From positions 576,501 through 640,500 of the forward strand of contig NW_026731639.1 in the NCBI RefSeq assembly GCF_028476545.1: a DNA stretch of 64,000 nucleotides, written 5' to 3'. Origin of the DNA: Physella acuta (lineage: Eukaryota > Mollusca > Gastropoda > Physidae). The notes under the pieces are model-generated. The model ran no database searches and was not told the DNA's origin. It saw only the letters and a list, made by a program, of their open reading frames with translations. Shown here in pieces: positions 10,851 to 20,744 of the stretch; positions within the stretch are counted from its first letter, which is position 1; each line of letters opens with the position of its first letter. The translations under genes and the position numbers were made by a program.

Positions 10851-13800
10851 ATGGCGTCCTATGTGTACCTGTTGCTGGTCTCTCTGTGTGTGGTACTGAC
10901 CACTGGTCAGCGACCCTGTGTACAGAGTGGGGTGTGTCGGTGTACTCTGGAGGATGGTCGTGTCATGGACTTGAACCCTATTGGTGACTTAAGGTGAGAT
11001 TGTAAACCCTATTGGTGACTTAAGGTGAGATTGTAAACCCAATAGGCCTCTAGGTGACTTAAGGTGACTTAAGATTTAAAACCCTATAGTCTATAGGTGA
11101 TTAAGTTTAAGATTTAAGCCCAATAGGTGACTTTAAACCCAAAAGGTAACTTAAACCCCAATGATCATAGCAATGTGTCACCAGTCACGGTTCAGTGTGA
11201 TGGGGTGTACTCATTTCTGTCATCTACATCTTTGTCATCTATATCTTAGTCATCTACTTCTTGGTCATCTACATCATGTCAGCTAAATGTCACCACCACA
11301 ACACTGTCCACCATCCCCAGGTTAACTGACAAGAGAGAAGACAGCAGCTACATCTTCCAGCTGTGTAAGACGTTTCAACAAGATACTGGATGTAATGACG
11401 TCTATGTAAGTAATTTCGTGATGTAAGCTCGTCTATGTAAGTAATTACTGGATGTAAAGATGTTTATGTAAGTAATTCTTGATGTAATGACGTCTATGTA
11501 AGTACTTTCTTCATGTAATGACGTCTGTGTAACTTCTTTCTTGATGTATTGACGTTTAAGTAATTTTTTTCTATGAAATGACGAAAGTATTCTAGATGTA
11601 ATGACATTTGTGTAAGTAATTTCTGGATGAAATGATGTCTATGTCAGTAATTTCTTGATGTAATGACATATATAAGTATACTGAATGTAATAACATCAAT
11701 GCTAGTAATTTTCCGGATTTAGTTACATCTATGTAAGTATTTTCTGGATAATGACGTTTAAGTATACTGGATGTATTGAAGTTCATGTAATATCCGTTCC
11801 GCAGTTGCTACTGTAAAATTGTAAATGTTGCACACTTTATGTTCATGTTAACTGTATGACCTTTGATCTATGTTTGACGTCTGATTAGCCAGGTGTGGCC
11901 TAAGAGTTCGTGTTCAGTGAAGGTCAAAGGTTGATTGTCTTGGTACTTCACCTTCATACTGCAGCTTGTATTCAATCTTAATCTGCCACACCCTACTGTC
12001 TAGGTTGATTGTCTTGGTACTTCACCTTCATATTGCAGCCTGTATTCAATCTTAATCTGCCACACCCTACTGTGTAGGTTGATTGTCTTGGTACTTCACC
12101 TTCATATTGCAGCCTGTATTCAATCTTAATCTGCCACACCCTACTGTAAAGGTTGATTGTCTTGGTACTTCACCTCCATACTGCAGCCTGTATTCAATCT
12201 TAATCGGCCACATTCTACTGTGAAGGTTGATTGTCTTGGTACTTCACCTTCATACTGCAGCCTGTATTCAATCTTAATCTGCCACACCCTACTGTGAATG
12301 ATTCCATAGTTCCATGCATAATAAGGTCCTGGCAGTGATTGTATGCGTTATCAGAGTTTGTTTCATGCATTCCTTCCGTTAAGGGGGGGGGGGGGGGTAG
12401 GGCGGGGGCGGGGGGAAGAGGCACCCATCTGACGTAATAAAAAAACTATGTAATTTATATAAAAATAACCATTATCCAAACCCCTTCCCTGGTAATTTTA
12501 AGTGCGCCCCTAAGAAGTTTCAAGCACCCCCACCCCGACGAAAAACGTCTGAAAAAAACCCACCTGTGAATGATAGTTCCACAAACGTCACGGTGTCTCA
12601 ATGATTGTGTGAAGGATTGTAAATCGATTGTCGTTTAGCAGGTCATGATTGTTTGAGTGATTGTGTCATGTATTTCTTGCCCCAGGGGTGCAGATACAAT
12701 CACGTGATCAGCGCTGGTCAACCAATCGCTGGACAGGCCGGAGTGTTCCGGTCTGCTGAGGTGATCAGCTACAGGTCAAGGGAGAGGTGAGTGCCTTCTT
12801 TAGTGGTGATACAACTGGCGTCAGTGGTGACACATGTAGGTGATGGTCTCAGTGGTGATACATTTAAGTGATGGTCTCAGTGGTGATACATTTAGGTGAT
12901 GGTCTCAGTGGTGATACATTTAAGTGATGGTCTCAGTGGTGATACATTTAGGTGATGGTCTCAGTGGTGATACATTTAAGTGATGGTCTCAGTGGTGATA
13001 CATTTAGGTGATGGTCTCAGTGGTGATACATTTAAGTGATGGTCTCAGTGGTGATACATTTAGGTGATGGTCTCAGTGGTGATACATTTAAGTGATGGTC
13101 TCAGTGGTGATACATTTAGGTGATGGTCTCAGTGGTGATACATGTAGGCGATGGTCTCAGTGGTGATACATTTAAGTGATGGTCTCAGTGGTGATACATT
13201 TAAGTGATGGTCTCAGTGGTGATACATTTAGGTGATGGTCTCAGTGGTGATACATTTAAGTGATGGTCTCAGTGGTGATACATTTAGGTGATGGTCTCAG
13301 TGGTGATACATGTAGGCGATGGTCTCAGTGGTGATACATTTAAGTGATGGTCTCAGTGGTGATACATTTAGGTGATGGTCTCAGTGGTGATACATTTAGG
13401 TGATGGTCTCAGTGGTGACACATGTAGGTGATGGTCTCAGTGGTGATACATTTAAGTGATGGTCTCAGTGGTGATACATTTAAGTGATGGTCTCAGTGGT
13501 GACACAAGTAGGTGATGGTCTCAGTGGTGACACAAGTAGGTGATGGTCTCAGTGGTGACACAAGTAGGTGATGGTCTCAGTGGTGATACATTTAGGTGAT
13601 GGTCTCAGTGGTGACACAAGTAGGTGATGGTCTCAGTGGTGATACATTTAGGTGATGGTCTGAGTGGTGACACATGTAAGTGATGGTCTGAGTGGTGACA
13701 CATGTAAGTGATGGTCTGAGTGGTGACACATGTAGGTGATGGTCTGAGTTGTGACACATGTAGGTGATGGTCTGAGTGGTGACACATTTAGGTGATGGTC

Positions 13801-16204
13801 TCAGTGGTGACACATTTAGGTGATGGTCTCAGTGGTGACACAAGTAGGTGATGGTCTCAGTGGTGATACATTTAGGTGATGGTCTCAGTGGTGATACATT
13901 TAGGTGATGGTCTCAGAAGTCTCATGCTATAATAGGTTCATACTTTCTTCGACAGTGACGTCACGACCATTGTAAATCTGGACTGCTCAAGTGGTGAGGA
14001 CACCAGCTTTACAGTGGTGGAAAGTGGTGACTCGAAAACTTTCGTGAGTTGCTCTTTACTAAATTAGCACATAGGTTAGTAGTTGTGTAAATAAGTCTTT
14101 ACAACATCACCTCATAGGTTATTAGTCGTCTAAAAAATCACCTCATAGGTTAGTAGTTGTGTGAATACGCAGGCTATAGCCATATTGTATATACACTTGT
14201 GAATAAATATAATTCAATATATGCCATATTAAAACTAATCAACACCTAAATTTAACGTCACTGACGTAGACGTGAATCCTCTGTTTTTCTCACTGTTATG
14301 TTTTATCACACACACTGCTAGTGTCAGTGCCACAACTTTTGTGAATAAAGCCAATTTTCGGTTGTATCGAAATTGGATACTTTTTGGGTATGAAATTTTA
14401 AGATGTTATACGTCGAGGGTATTACATATTGATATCTTACTTTTGGGACTCTGCGTTAAATAATTGATTCTGTTTTTTTTATTATTGGGTATTATATTAA
14501 AGGGTCTACTAAATTGGGAATATAATTAATATATATATGATGAAATTACGTGTACACTTTTTATTTTTTTAATTCGACACAATGGAATATTAATTTTTTA
14601 CACATAATTTACAGGGACATAACGTGTGTTAGGGAGCTAATTAGGGTGTAGGATGGTAGAAATCGCCAAATCAGCAGTTCATACTATATTGAATTAATAC
14701 ATTTTTTTTTATCTCTAAAACAGTTTCTATGTATATTAAGTAGGCTCTACGTCTGTTTTAATTTCCAGAACTTTGTTGTGACGAGTAAACACGCTTGTCC
14801 CAAAGATGTGTCTCATCCGCTGAAAAAAAGACAAGCTCCTGCAGCTTCTACTTCAACAAGCAAAATATCCCCAACCACAACAATCGTTACAACAACAACC
14901 AAAGCAACCACTAAAACATCACCAACAACACCACCAACCACCAAAACATCACCAACCACACCACCAACCACCAAAACATCACCAACAACACCAACCACTA
15001 AAACATCACCAACCACAGCAACCACCAAAGCATCATCAACGACCAAATTCACCGGATCGACGACAACCACCAAATCCACCTCAGGCACCACAAAGTCAAG
15101 CACCAGGAACACAGGCACCACCGTGAAAACAACCGGTAAAAGTGGTTCCACCACGCGTCGCTCCACCACACCATCACGCTCCACCAAAAAAGGAAAAGCC
15201 AGCAGTATAAGGTCAGTTGTAGAGATATTTAGATCTGTAAATAGCTGCATTTGTTTTGTACATAGCAACATTAGCTCTGTAAATAGCAACATTAGCTATG
15301 TAAATAGCAACATTAGCTCTGTAAATAGCAACATTAGCTATGTAAATATCAGCATAAACTCTAGAAATAGCAGTATAATTCTGTAAATAGAAGCAGTAAT
15401 TATGTAAATAGTAGCATCGGCTCTATAAATAGCAGTATAGTTATGTAAATTGAAGCAAGAATGATGTAAATAGCAGCATTAGCTCTGTAAATATGAGCAA
15501 TAGTTCTGTAAATAGCTGCATTAGTACTATTAATCGGAACTTTCATTTTGTAAATAAATTAGTTCTGTAAAAAGGAACAGTAGTTCTGTGAACAGCAATA
15601 ATTTAGCAGCAATCAGCAATAATAATGTAAATAGCTTGCAACATTAGTTTGTAAGATGTGAACTCTAATTCTGTAAATAGCCGCATTAGTTGTGTAGATA
15701 GCCCAGAGGCGTAGAGACCCTTCCCGGCGCCCGGGGACAAACTTTCGATTTGAACCCCCCTCCCCTCGAACTTTTCATTTGCACCTACCCCCCAAACTTT
15801 CGATTTGCACACCCCCCTCAAAACTTTCGATTTGCACCCCCCCCCCTCAAACTTTCGATTTGGCGCCCCCTCCTAAGGTCGGCTCCCGGGGACATATGTT
15901 CCCCCGCCCCCCCCCCCCCCCTCGCTACGCCTCTGATATAGCCAGCATTTGTTCTGTAAATAGCTGCATTAGTTCTGCAAATAGCCGCATTTGTTCTGCA
16001 AATAGCCGCATTTGTTCTGCAAATAGCCGCATTTGTTCTGCAAATAGCCGCATTTGTTCTGCAAATAGGCACATTAGTTATGTAGATAGCCAACACAACA
16101 CACCGCCTGTATTCAGTATTCCCACCAAATGTCTTTCTCTCCACAGTTCGGCTACCTTGTCAGTCCTGCTTGTAGTAGCTGCTGCCGTCAGGGCTCTCTT
16201 CTGA
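10851..16204 (+). CDS. GPI-anchored MRH-like protein A (six exons)
   Basis: Exons 10851-10993, 11321-11405, 12686-12786, 13956-14043, 14769-15211 and 16147-16204 join in phase (305 residues). Residues 1-19 are a signal peptide. Residues 20-150 hold eight cysteines (23, 29, 31, 63, 72, 78, 120, 149) in an order resembling the mannose-6-phosphate-receptor-homology domain: DLNPI, YIFQLC, GC, TTIVNLDC, FVVTSKHACP. A Thr/Ser/Lys-rich, mucin-like stalk follows (about 165-280). Residues 287-305 are a hydrophobic C-terminal tail after small residues, as in GPI-anchored proteins. The likely place is the outer cell surface. MRH proteins bind mannose-type glycans, but the Arg and Tyr positions expected for sugar contact appear to be Val112 and Phe139, so binding is uncertain. 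The start has a good context (aaaacATGG) just after a TATA promoter. Intron 4 (14044-14768) shows no repeat or gene. The domain call is by eye. Confidence 0.8.
10978..11090 (+). repeat. Duplicated splice-donor repeat, intron 1
   Basis: The exon 1 end plus donor (cctattggtgacttaag|gtgagattgtaaac) is repeated with a 31-bp period. The second GT is at 11025-11026, and partial copies of gtgacttaag follow. The first donor (10994) keeps the frame with exon 2. Confidence 0.75.
11391..11790 (+). repeat. Decayed donor-derived minisatellite, intron 2
   Basis: About a dozen diverged copies of a roughly 30-bp unit whose type copy spans the exon 2 end: ggatgtaatgacgtctat|gtaagtaattt. Many copies keep a GTAAGT donor-like hexamer. 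Only the copy at 11405/11406 joins the open frame. Confidence 0.8.
11929..12298. repeat. 74-bp tandem repeat, five copies
   Basis: Units start at 11930, 12004, 12078, 12152 and 12226 (gttgattgtcttggtac) with few differences. They lie inside intron 2 of the first MRH-like gene and have no coding potential. Confidence 0.9.
12352..12566. mobile_element. Possible degenerate G-tract MITE
   Basis: cagagtttgtttcatgcattccttc at the left, a long G run, then gacgaaaaacgtctgaaaaaaacc at the right, recall the ends of the G-tract MITE family. The phrase tgtgaatgat with agttcca occurs on both sides (12294 and 12569). No clean 8-bp duplication was found. Confidence 0.35.
12800..13918. repeat. 28-bp minisatellite filling intron 3
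   Basis: About 40 copies of a 28-bp unit (gatggtctcagtggtgatac plus atttaagt or variants). It begins about 14 bp after the exon 3 donor and stops about 37 bp before the exon 4 acceptor, so almost the whole intron is repeat. Higher-order alternation of atttaag and atttagg copies is visible. Confidence 0.95.
15225..16085. repeat. About 20-bp intronic repeat, MITE-interrupted
   Basis: Diverged copies of tctgtaaatagcagcattag fill intron 5 from just after the donor at 15212. They become nearly identical at 15955-16070 (ttctgcaaatagccgcattt). A hAT-like MITE (15704-15935) has landed in the array. Confidence 0.85.
15704..15935. mobile_element. hAT-like MITE in intron 5
   Basis: Inverted ends cagaggcgtag and ctacgcctctg are flanked by 8-bp direct repeats agatagcc (15696-15703) and atatagcc (15936-15943), seven of eight identical. 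The host array itself repeats atagcc, so part of this match could be chance. The interior repeats caaactttcgatttg among C runs, a phrase also present (complemented) in the MITE at 7681. Confidence 0.8.
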
Positions 16205-16267
16205 CAGACGTCTCATTAGTCAACTTAATTAATTAAGTCTTGCCAATCAACAGGCTAAGATATGTGC

Positions 16268-16273
16268 AATAAA
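16268..16273 (+). terminator. Polyadenylation signal, first MRH-like gene
   Basis: AATAAA 64 bases after the stop codon, followed by a T-rich stretch. Confidence 0.75.
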
Positions 16274-16482
16274 ATGTGTTTTATATATTCTTTATAATCT
16301 CACCTTTTATTTTTTCATACTTAAGTGTAAAATATTTCTGAGACAAAGATCTTAACTATAATGGCGTAACTAAGTCGGGGGGTGGGGGGGGGGGGAGGGA
16401 AGTCACATGGTGTGGTAACTCAGGAGTTTTTACAACCTTTCTAAGATTAAATATATGTATATACCCTATGGACATATATATG

Positions 16483-16690
16483 GGACCGAGTGGCCTAGCG
16501 GTAGGACGATAGACTGCATACCCCAAAGTCTAGAGCAGAATGACCTTTAAGTCCACCCAGCTCTAATGGGCATCTAAATCACGTTAGGGAAAACAAAAGC
16601 GGCTGGGCACACTACCCTTCATATGGCGGCGTCGCTGAAACAGGTAAACTCTACTTCATCTGCCCCAACGGGAAAAATGATGAAGATAGA
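16483..16690 (+). mobile_element. tRNA-derived SINE
   Basis: The head gggaccgagtggcctagcgg with a box-A-like segment is followed by the family body (gtccacccagctctaatggg, ggctgggcacac, gtaaactctacttcatc). It shares its layout with the copies at 2445 and 22491. Confidence 0.75.
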
Positions 16691-17660
16691 TACATCTATA
16701 TCGTTTTCCAGAATAAAAAGATACTGATGGGCTTTTCGATAATTTGTCGAAGGAGACGTACAGACAGTTATGAATCTTTAAAAGAGTCTTCTACAGAAAG
16801 TCCATGCTTGAAAACATTGGATCCATCTACCCTACATCTCAATTCTCAATTGCGACACACCTATGTAGGCTACTGATTGATGTTTACCGATAACTTTTAA
16901 CATACAAACATAACCAATTGGTGTTGTCCTGATTCCCCCAAAATAAATGCCAAATAGTAGTCATAACGCGAAGTTTATAAATCAACCCTCAGAAGCAAGT
17001 TTTCACTATTGACTGGTGTCATTTAACACCCACTCACCATTTCGCAGAAACATTTTTCGACAGTCAGCTACTGCTTTATCCTATCACTGAGGAATATAAT
17101 ATTCAACAGTTGGGCAGACCTGTTAATCCCAGCATCCAATACATTTTAAAGTCTTGAACTTTGTGAATTGTTGAACCAGGCGTAGCAGGACAAAGCATTG
17201 GTTTCGCTGTCAAATTTGCTAGTTTTTTTTTAGTGTCACTCTCACAACACCCCAACCCTTCTTTTTTCTGTAAGGTGCAGTAGTTTGTTAATTAATATAT
17301 ACGAGCCGGCCCGCGGCATAACATACGCCGCTTTTTAGTTTTTTTCTACTTTTCAGTAAATCATAATTTGTGAATTCGACAGTACCAACGCTGACACTGA
17401 AAATATTTCTTTAAAACACTATAAGTAGCTCGTTAAGAACCATACCCCCCCCCCTTCCTTCCCCCCCCCCCCCCCCCCCACCCCAACGTTTAAAATCGTT
17501 TCAAAATCGTTTCAAACAAAATTATCTGCCCCTAATAGCGTCACTAAACCCGACTCCATGAAGGTAAACATAGCGTGAACCACAGCTCACTAAGACCATG
17601 TAGGGGTGGGGATGGTAGATAGCGCGTTTATAGCTTGTTTTCTAGCGTCTCCCAGAAGAG
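16691..17660. other. Intergenic DNA with a long C run
   Basis: No gene is seen. A C-rich tract lies at about 17445-17480, and the rest is AT-rich. Confidence 0.4.

Positions 17661-17664
<4 letters not shown>

Positions 17665-17747
<83 letters not shown>
17665..17747. repeat. (TA)n microsatellite
   Basis: About 40 TA units. Confidence 0.95.
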
Positions 17748-17751
<4 letters not shown>

Positions 17752-18585
17752 TTAATACACATACACACACATATCTTGTTTGAACTACTTTAGCCAGTCT
17801 CTCATAATTCTTAAAATCTAAAATAAAAAATTACATCTGACTGTTAACGTCAAATTCTCCTGACCCTAGCCACGCCACTTGTTGTTTGTAACACTTGACC
17901 TATAGTTCTCCTTACACTAACGTTCACTTTCAGTTTTCACAAAAAATACATTTCTCGGAAATCACAAGAAAAAAAAAAGAATAACTAACAAAGCGATTAT
18001 TTTTATTTTATCTTTCTTGAACACAATCATCACAAAACACAAAGACTAGTAGCCTTGTACTTTAAGACTTCTTTATCTGTCTGTGCTAGCCACAGAAACG
18101 ATTGGTTTTTTTAATCGACATCCTTGTGTAAGGATAGATGCATATTCTGACAGTCCTTCAACTGCTGCTGTTTTATTGTGTGGTATTAAAATCCACATTG
18201 TTAATGTTTCTTTTAATAGTTTTTTTTAACATTGTGATAAACACTGTTGAAAAAAAAATGCTGTACCAGTTTGACAGTGGTAATTTAGTAACATAAATGT
18301 AATATGTCCAACTGTTTTACTGTATTGATAATGAAAATTTGGAGAAGGTGATGGGTAGGTAGGGCAGAAAAAATTCGCTTGGTATGGTTTTTTTCACGAA
18401 CGTTTTGCCTCGATGGACCAACGTAAAATTTTCGAATGGTTGAAGAGTATATTTTTTGATTTAATGTATCTTTTCCTTCTATTTCTTGTAGAGGTGCAAT
18501 AAAATTATTAGTTAACGAGGGTCAGCAGAGTATAGAAATACCAGTAGATGGGGGTTGGATAGGGGACCACTTTATCTGCATAATT
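17748..18585. other. AT-rich intergenic DNA
   Basis: Nothing recognisable beyond homopolymer-rich, AT-rich sequence. Confidence 0.4.
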
Positions 18586-18587
18586 TT

Positions 18588-18768
18588 TCTCCGGGGGGGG
18601 GGGGGGGGGCATTTTCGGGGGGTGGGGGCGGACACTGGTAAAAGTATATGTTTTCTATATGAATTCCATTTTGTTCGTGGGGGCGGTAGACTTTTATCGG
18701 GGGGGGGGGGGTGTCTCTGCTACCCCCCTCCCCCCACCCCTCAAAGAGATGCTTGGAAGAAAGACTGA
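18588..18768. mobile_element. Degenerate G-tract hAT-like MITE
   Basis: G runs surround the family core (actggtaaaagtatatgttt, ctatatgaattccattttg). The right end gcttggaagaaagactg resembles the family inverted repeat. The left terminus is missing and no target duplication is visible. Confidence 0.6.
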
Positions 18769-19369
18769 TCATCAGACATGCTTTAAAATGCAACCACCAT
18801 AGCAAACGTATAGGTTACTGTCATAAAACAGACCACAAGAAGTTAACATGACCGTCAACATGGGATACATGTATGGGACAGCAGTAGAGAATGGCCAGGG
18901 AAGAGAACGCTGGAGATCTGTATTTAGTGACCAACAAGAGTTACGGGACATGATGACGAAATCATTTTGGTGCTTGTTCTAGATCTGTTTTTATTGTTAC
19001 CGATTTGCTTTTATTTTATACACGGCAAGGTGGCGTCTCAAGGTTATCAAGCCTAAGACTTTTCATAAAGTGAAATGAGGCTGTAGACATTTTGGGAAAG
19101 GATAACATCAACGAATTGTTGGTAGGTGGCCACTGTACAACCCAGCCCGGCGCTACACAACTTCAAGTTTACTTCCACCTAGCGACCCAGTAAAACAGGA
19201 CAATCGCTAGTTTACTCCATCATTTACACTTATCTAACCAGGAAAAACCAGGGACGGCCACGTTATCTTAATCAAAATAGGGCTGGTAAGTCTCGGTCTC
19301 TCTCACTTGAATTCGACATCTCGTTAGCCAGGAGGAGATAACTTTTGGATCCAAATCAATTGTCTTGAA
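18769..19369. other. Intergenic DNA
   Basis: Unique-looking sequence of moderate GC with no open exon or repeat. Confidence 0.35.
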
Positions 19370-19565
19370 CAGTGTTTCTTTCAGACTTTTTTCTCCGGGG
19401 GGGGGACTTGAAATTTCCGGGGGGGGGGGGGGGGGAGAGGGGGTCACTGTTAAAAGTATATATTTCTATATAAATTCCATTTCGTTCGAGGGGGGGGGGG
19501 TAGACTTTCTTCGGGGGCGGAAGGGGGCTGCCCCCCCCCCCAAGAGATACCTGGAAGAAACTCTG
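19370..19565. mobile_element. hAT-like MITE, G-tract family
   Basis: A 196-bp element from cagtgtttctttcagac to ctggaagaaactctg, flanked by a perfect 8-bp duplication gtcttgaa (19362-19369 and 19566-19573). It is G-rich and non-coding and has the shared core tatatttctatataaattcc. Confidence 0.88.
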
Positions 19566-19573
19566 GTCTTGAA

Positions 19574-20300
19574 CATGATCGTATTGATCGGCTATTTGTT
19601 TCTCGCTTCGAGATTTTAAAATCACCAAGAATTCACATAATGCAACAATTATAAAAAATGTTAATGCTATTTTATTCAAACTGTTTGGGAACTAATATAT
19701 TTGCATGCTTTTCTAAATATAGAAATTATACCATGATTAAACTAAGAACCGGTTGGCTATGCTATTAGCTGGAGTATGGTAGCTACGTTTAGGAAAATTT
19801 GTTTCGGATTTGAATCAATAATAACAAACTGGACGCTTCTTTCGAAATCCATAATTTAACGTAAGCTACATTTTATCTTAACATATCCTACATCTTGTGG
19901 TCAAGAAGCGGAATTAACAATAGCGGAAGTAATTTTTCTTTTTTTTTACTTATATAATAATAAATATTCACATTTGGTTTGGAAAAAAGCGCGATCTGGA
20001 TAGTACAAAATCAAGCCCGATTATCATGTAACAAATTCATATCCATCTCCGGATCTAAGACGAGCCAAGGTAGATAACACAGTAAAAGTAAACACCGAGA
20101 TAATTTCCCTTGCCGAGGGCAAAGTCATACTTTTTTAATTAAATATAATCAATTCAAAAAAATCTAACTTTCAATGTTAGATAGGTTGAGTATTTTAATC
20201 AATAAAAGACTTAATTAAAGCGCCCCACCTTTATTATACCAACACAACTGAAGTCCACAATATAAAAACGTGACCTACTGTGTTTATCCACCCTAAGTTT
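19574..20300. other. Intergenic DNA upstream of second MRH-like gene
   Basis: AT-rich, with no gene seen. It leads into the promoter at 20307. Confidence 0.35.
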
Positions 20301-20306
20301 AGATTT

Positions 20307-20342
20307 GGTCACATGACCAGAGATAACAACAACATATATAAA
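20307..20342 (+). promoter_or_regulatory. E-box-like site and TATA of second MRH-like gene
   Basis: GGTCACATGA (20307-20316, within the palindrome ggtcacatgacc) precedes a TATA box (atatataaa, about 20334-20342). The start codon is at 20483, leaving a 5' UTR of roughly 115 bases. The arrangement parallels the paralogue promoter at 10760-10788. Confidence 0.6.
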
Positions 20343-20377
20343 GATGTCACGGCCAGACACTCCTCTTATACACCAGT

Positions 20378-20442
20378 CTTCTGTTCTTCTGTTCTTCTGT
20401 TCTTCTGTTCTTCTGTTCTTCTGTTCTTCTGTTCTTCTGTTC
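20378..20442 (+). repeat. 8-bp CT-rich repeat in the 5' UTR
   Basis: About eight copies of cttctgtt between the predicted transcription start and the start codon of the second MRH-like gene. They would be transcribed into the 5' UTR. Confidence 0.85.
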
Positions 20443-20482
20443 GCCGACACGTTTGTTTAAGTCTTGAACAACAGACGATATA

Positions 20483-20701
20483 ATGGTTAACATGGGTATC
20501 TTGCAACTGACCATCGTGACGTCACTGGTCCTGGGTGCTCTCTGCCAGGTACCATGTACACAGTCTGGTGCCTGTACATGTTCACGTAGTGACGGGTGGG
20601 TCATTGACCTCACGCCTTTAAAAGACCAGCGGTAGGAAACCTTTTCTTTCTTTGTTAAATAGACATTAATTGAAACCTAATATATAAAAACCCATGTGCG
20701 C

Positions 20702-20744
<43 letters not shown>

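Noticed and set aside
13592-13813. Minus-strand His-rich repeat frames
   Set aside because: Translation of the 28-bp minisatellite in intron 3.
14813-15292. 159-codon minus-strand Val-rich frame
   Set aside because: Complement of the Thr/Ser-rich stalk exon of the first MRH-like gene; the same effect occurs at 24302-24613.
20211-20613. Minus-strand Glu/Arg repeat frames
   Set aside because: Translation of the 8-bp CT-rich repeat in the 5' UTR of the second MRH-like gene.
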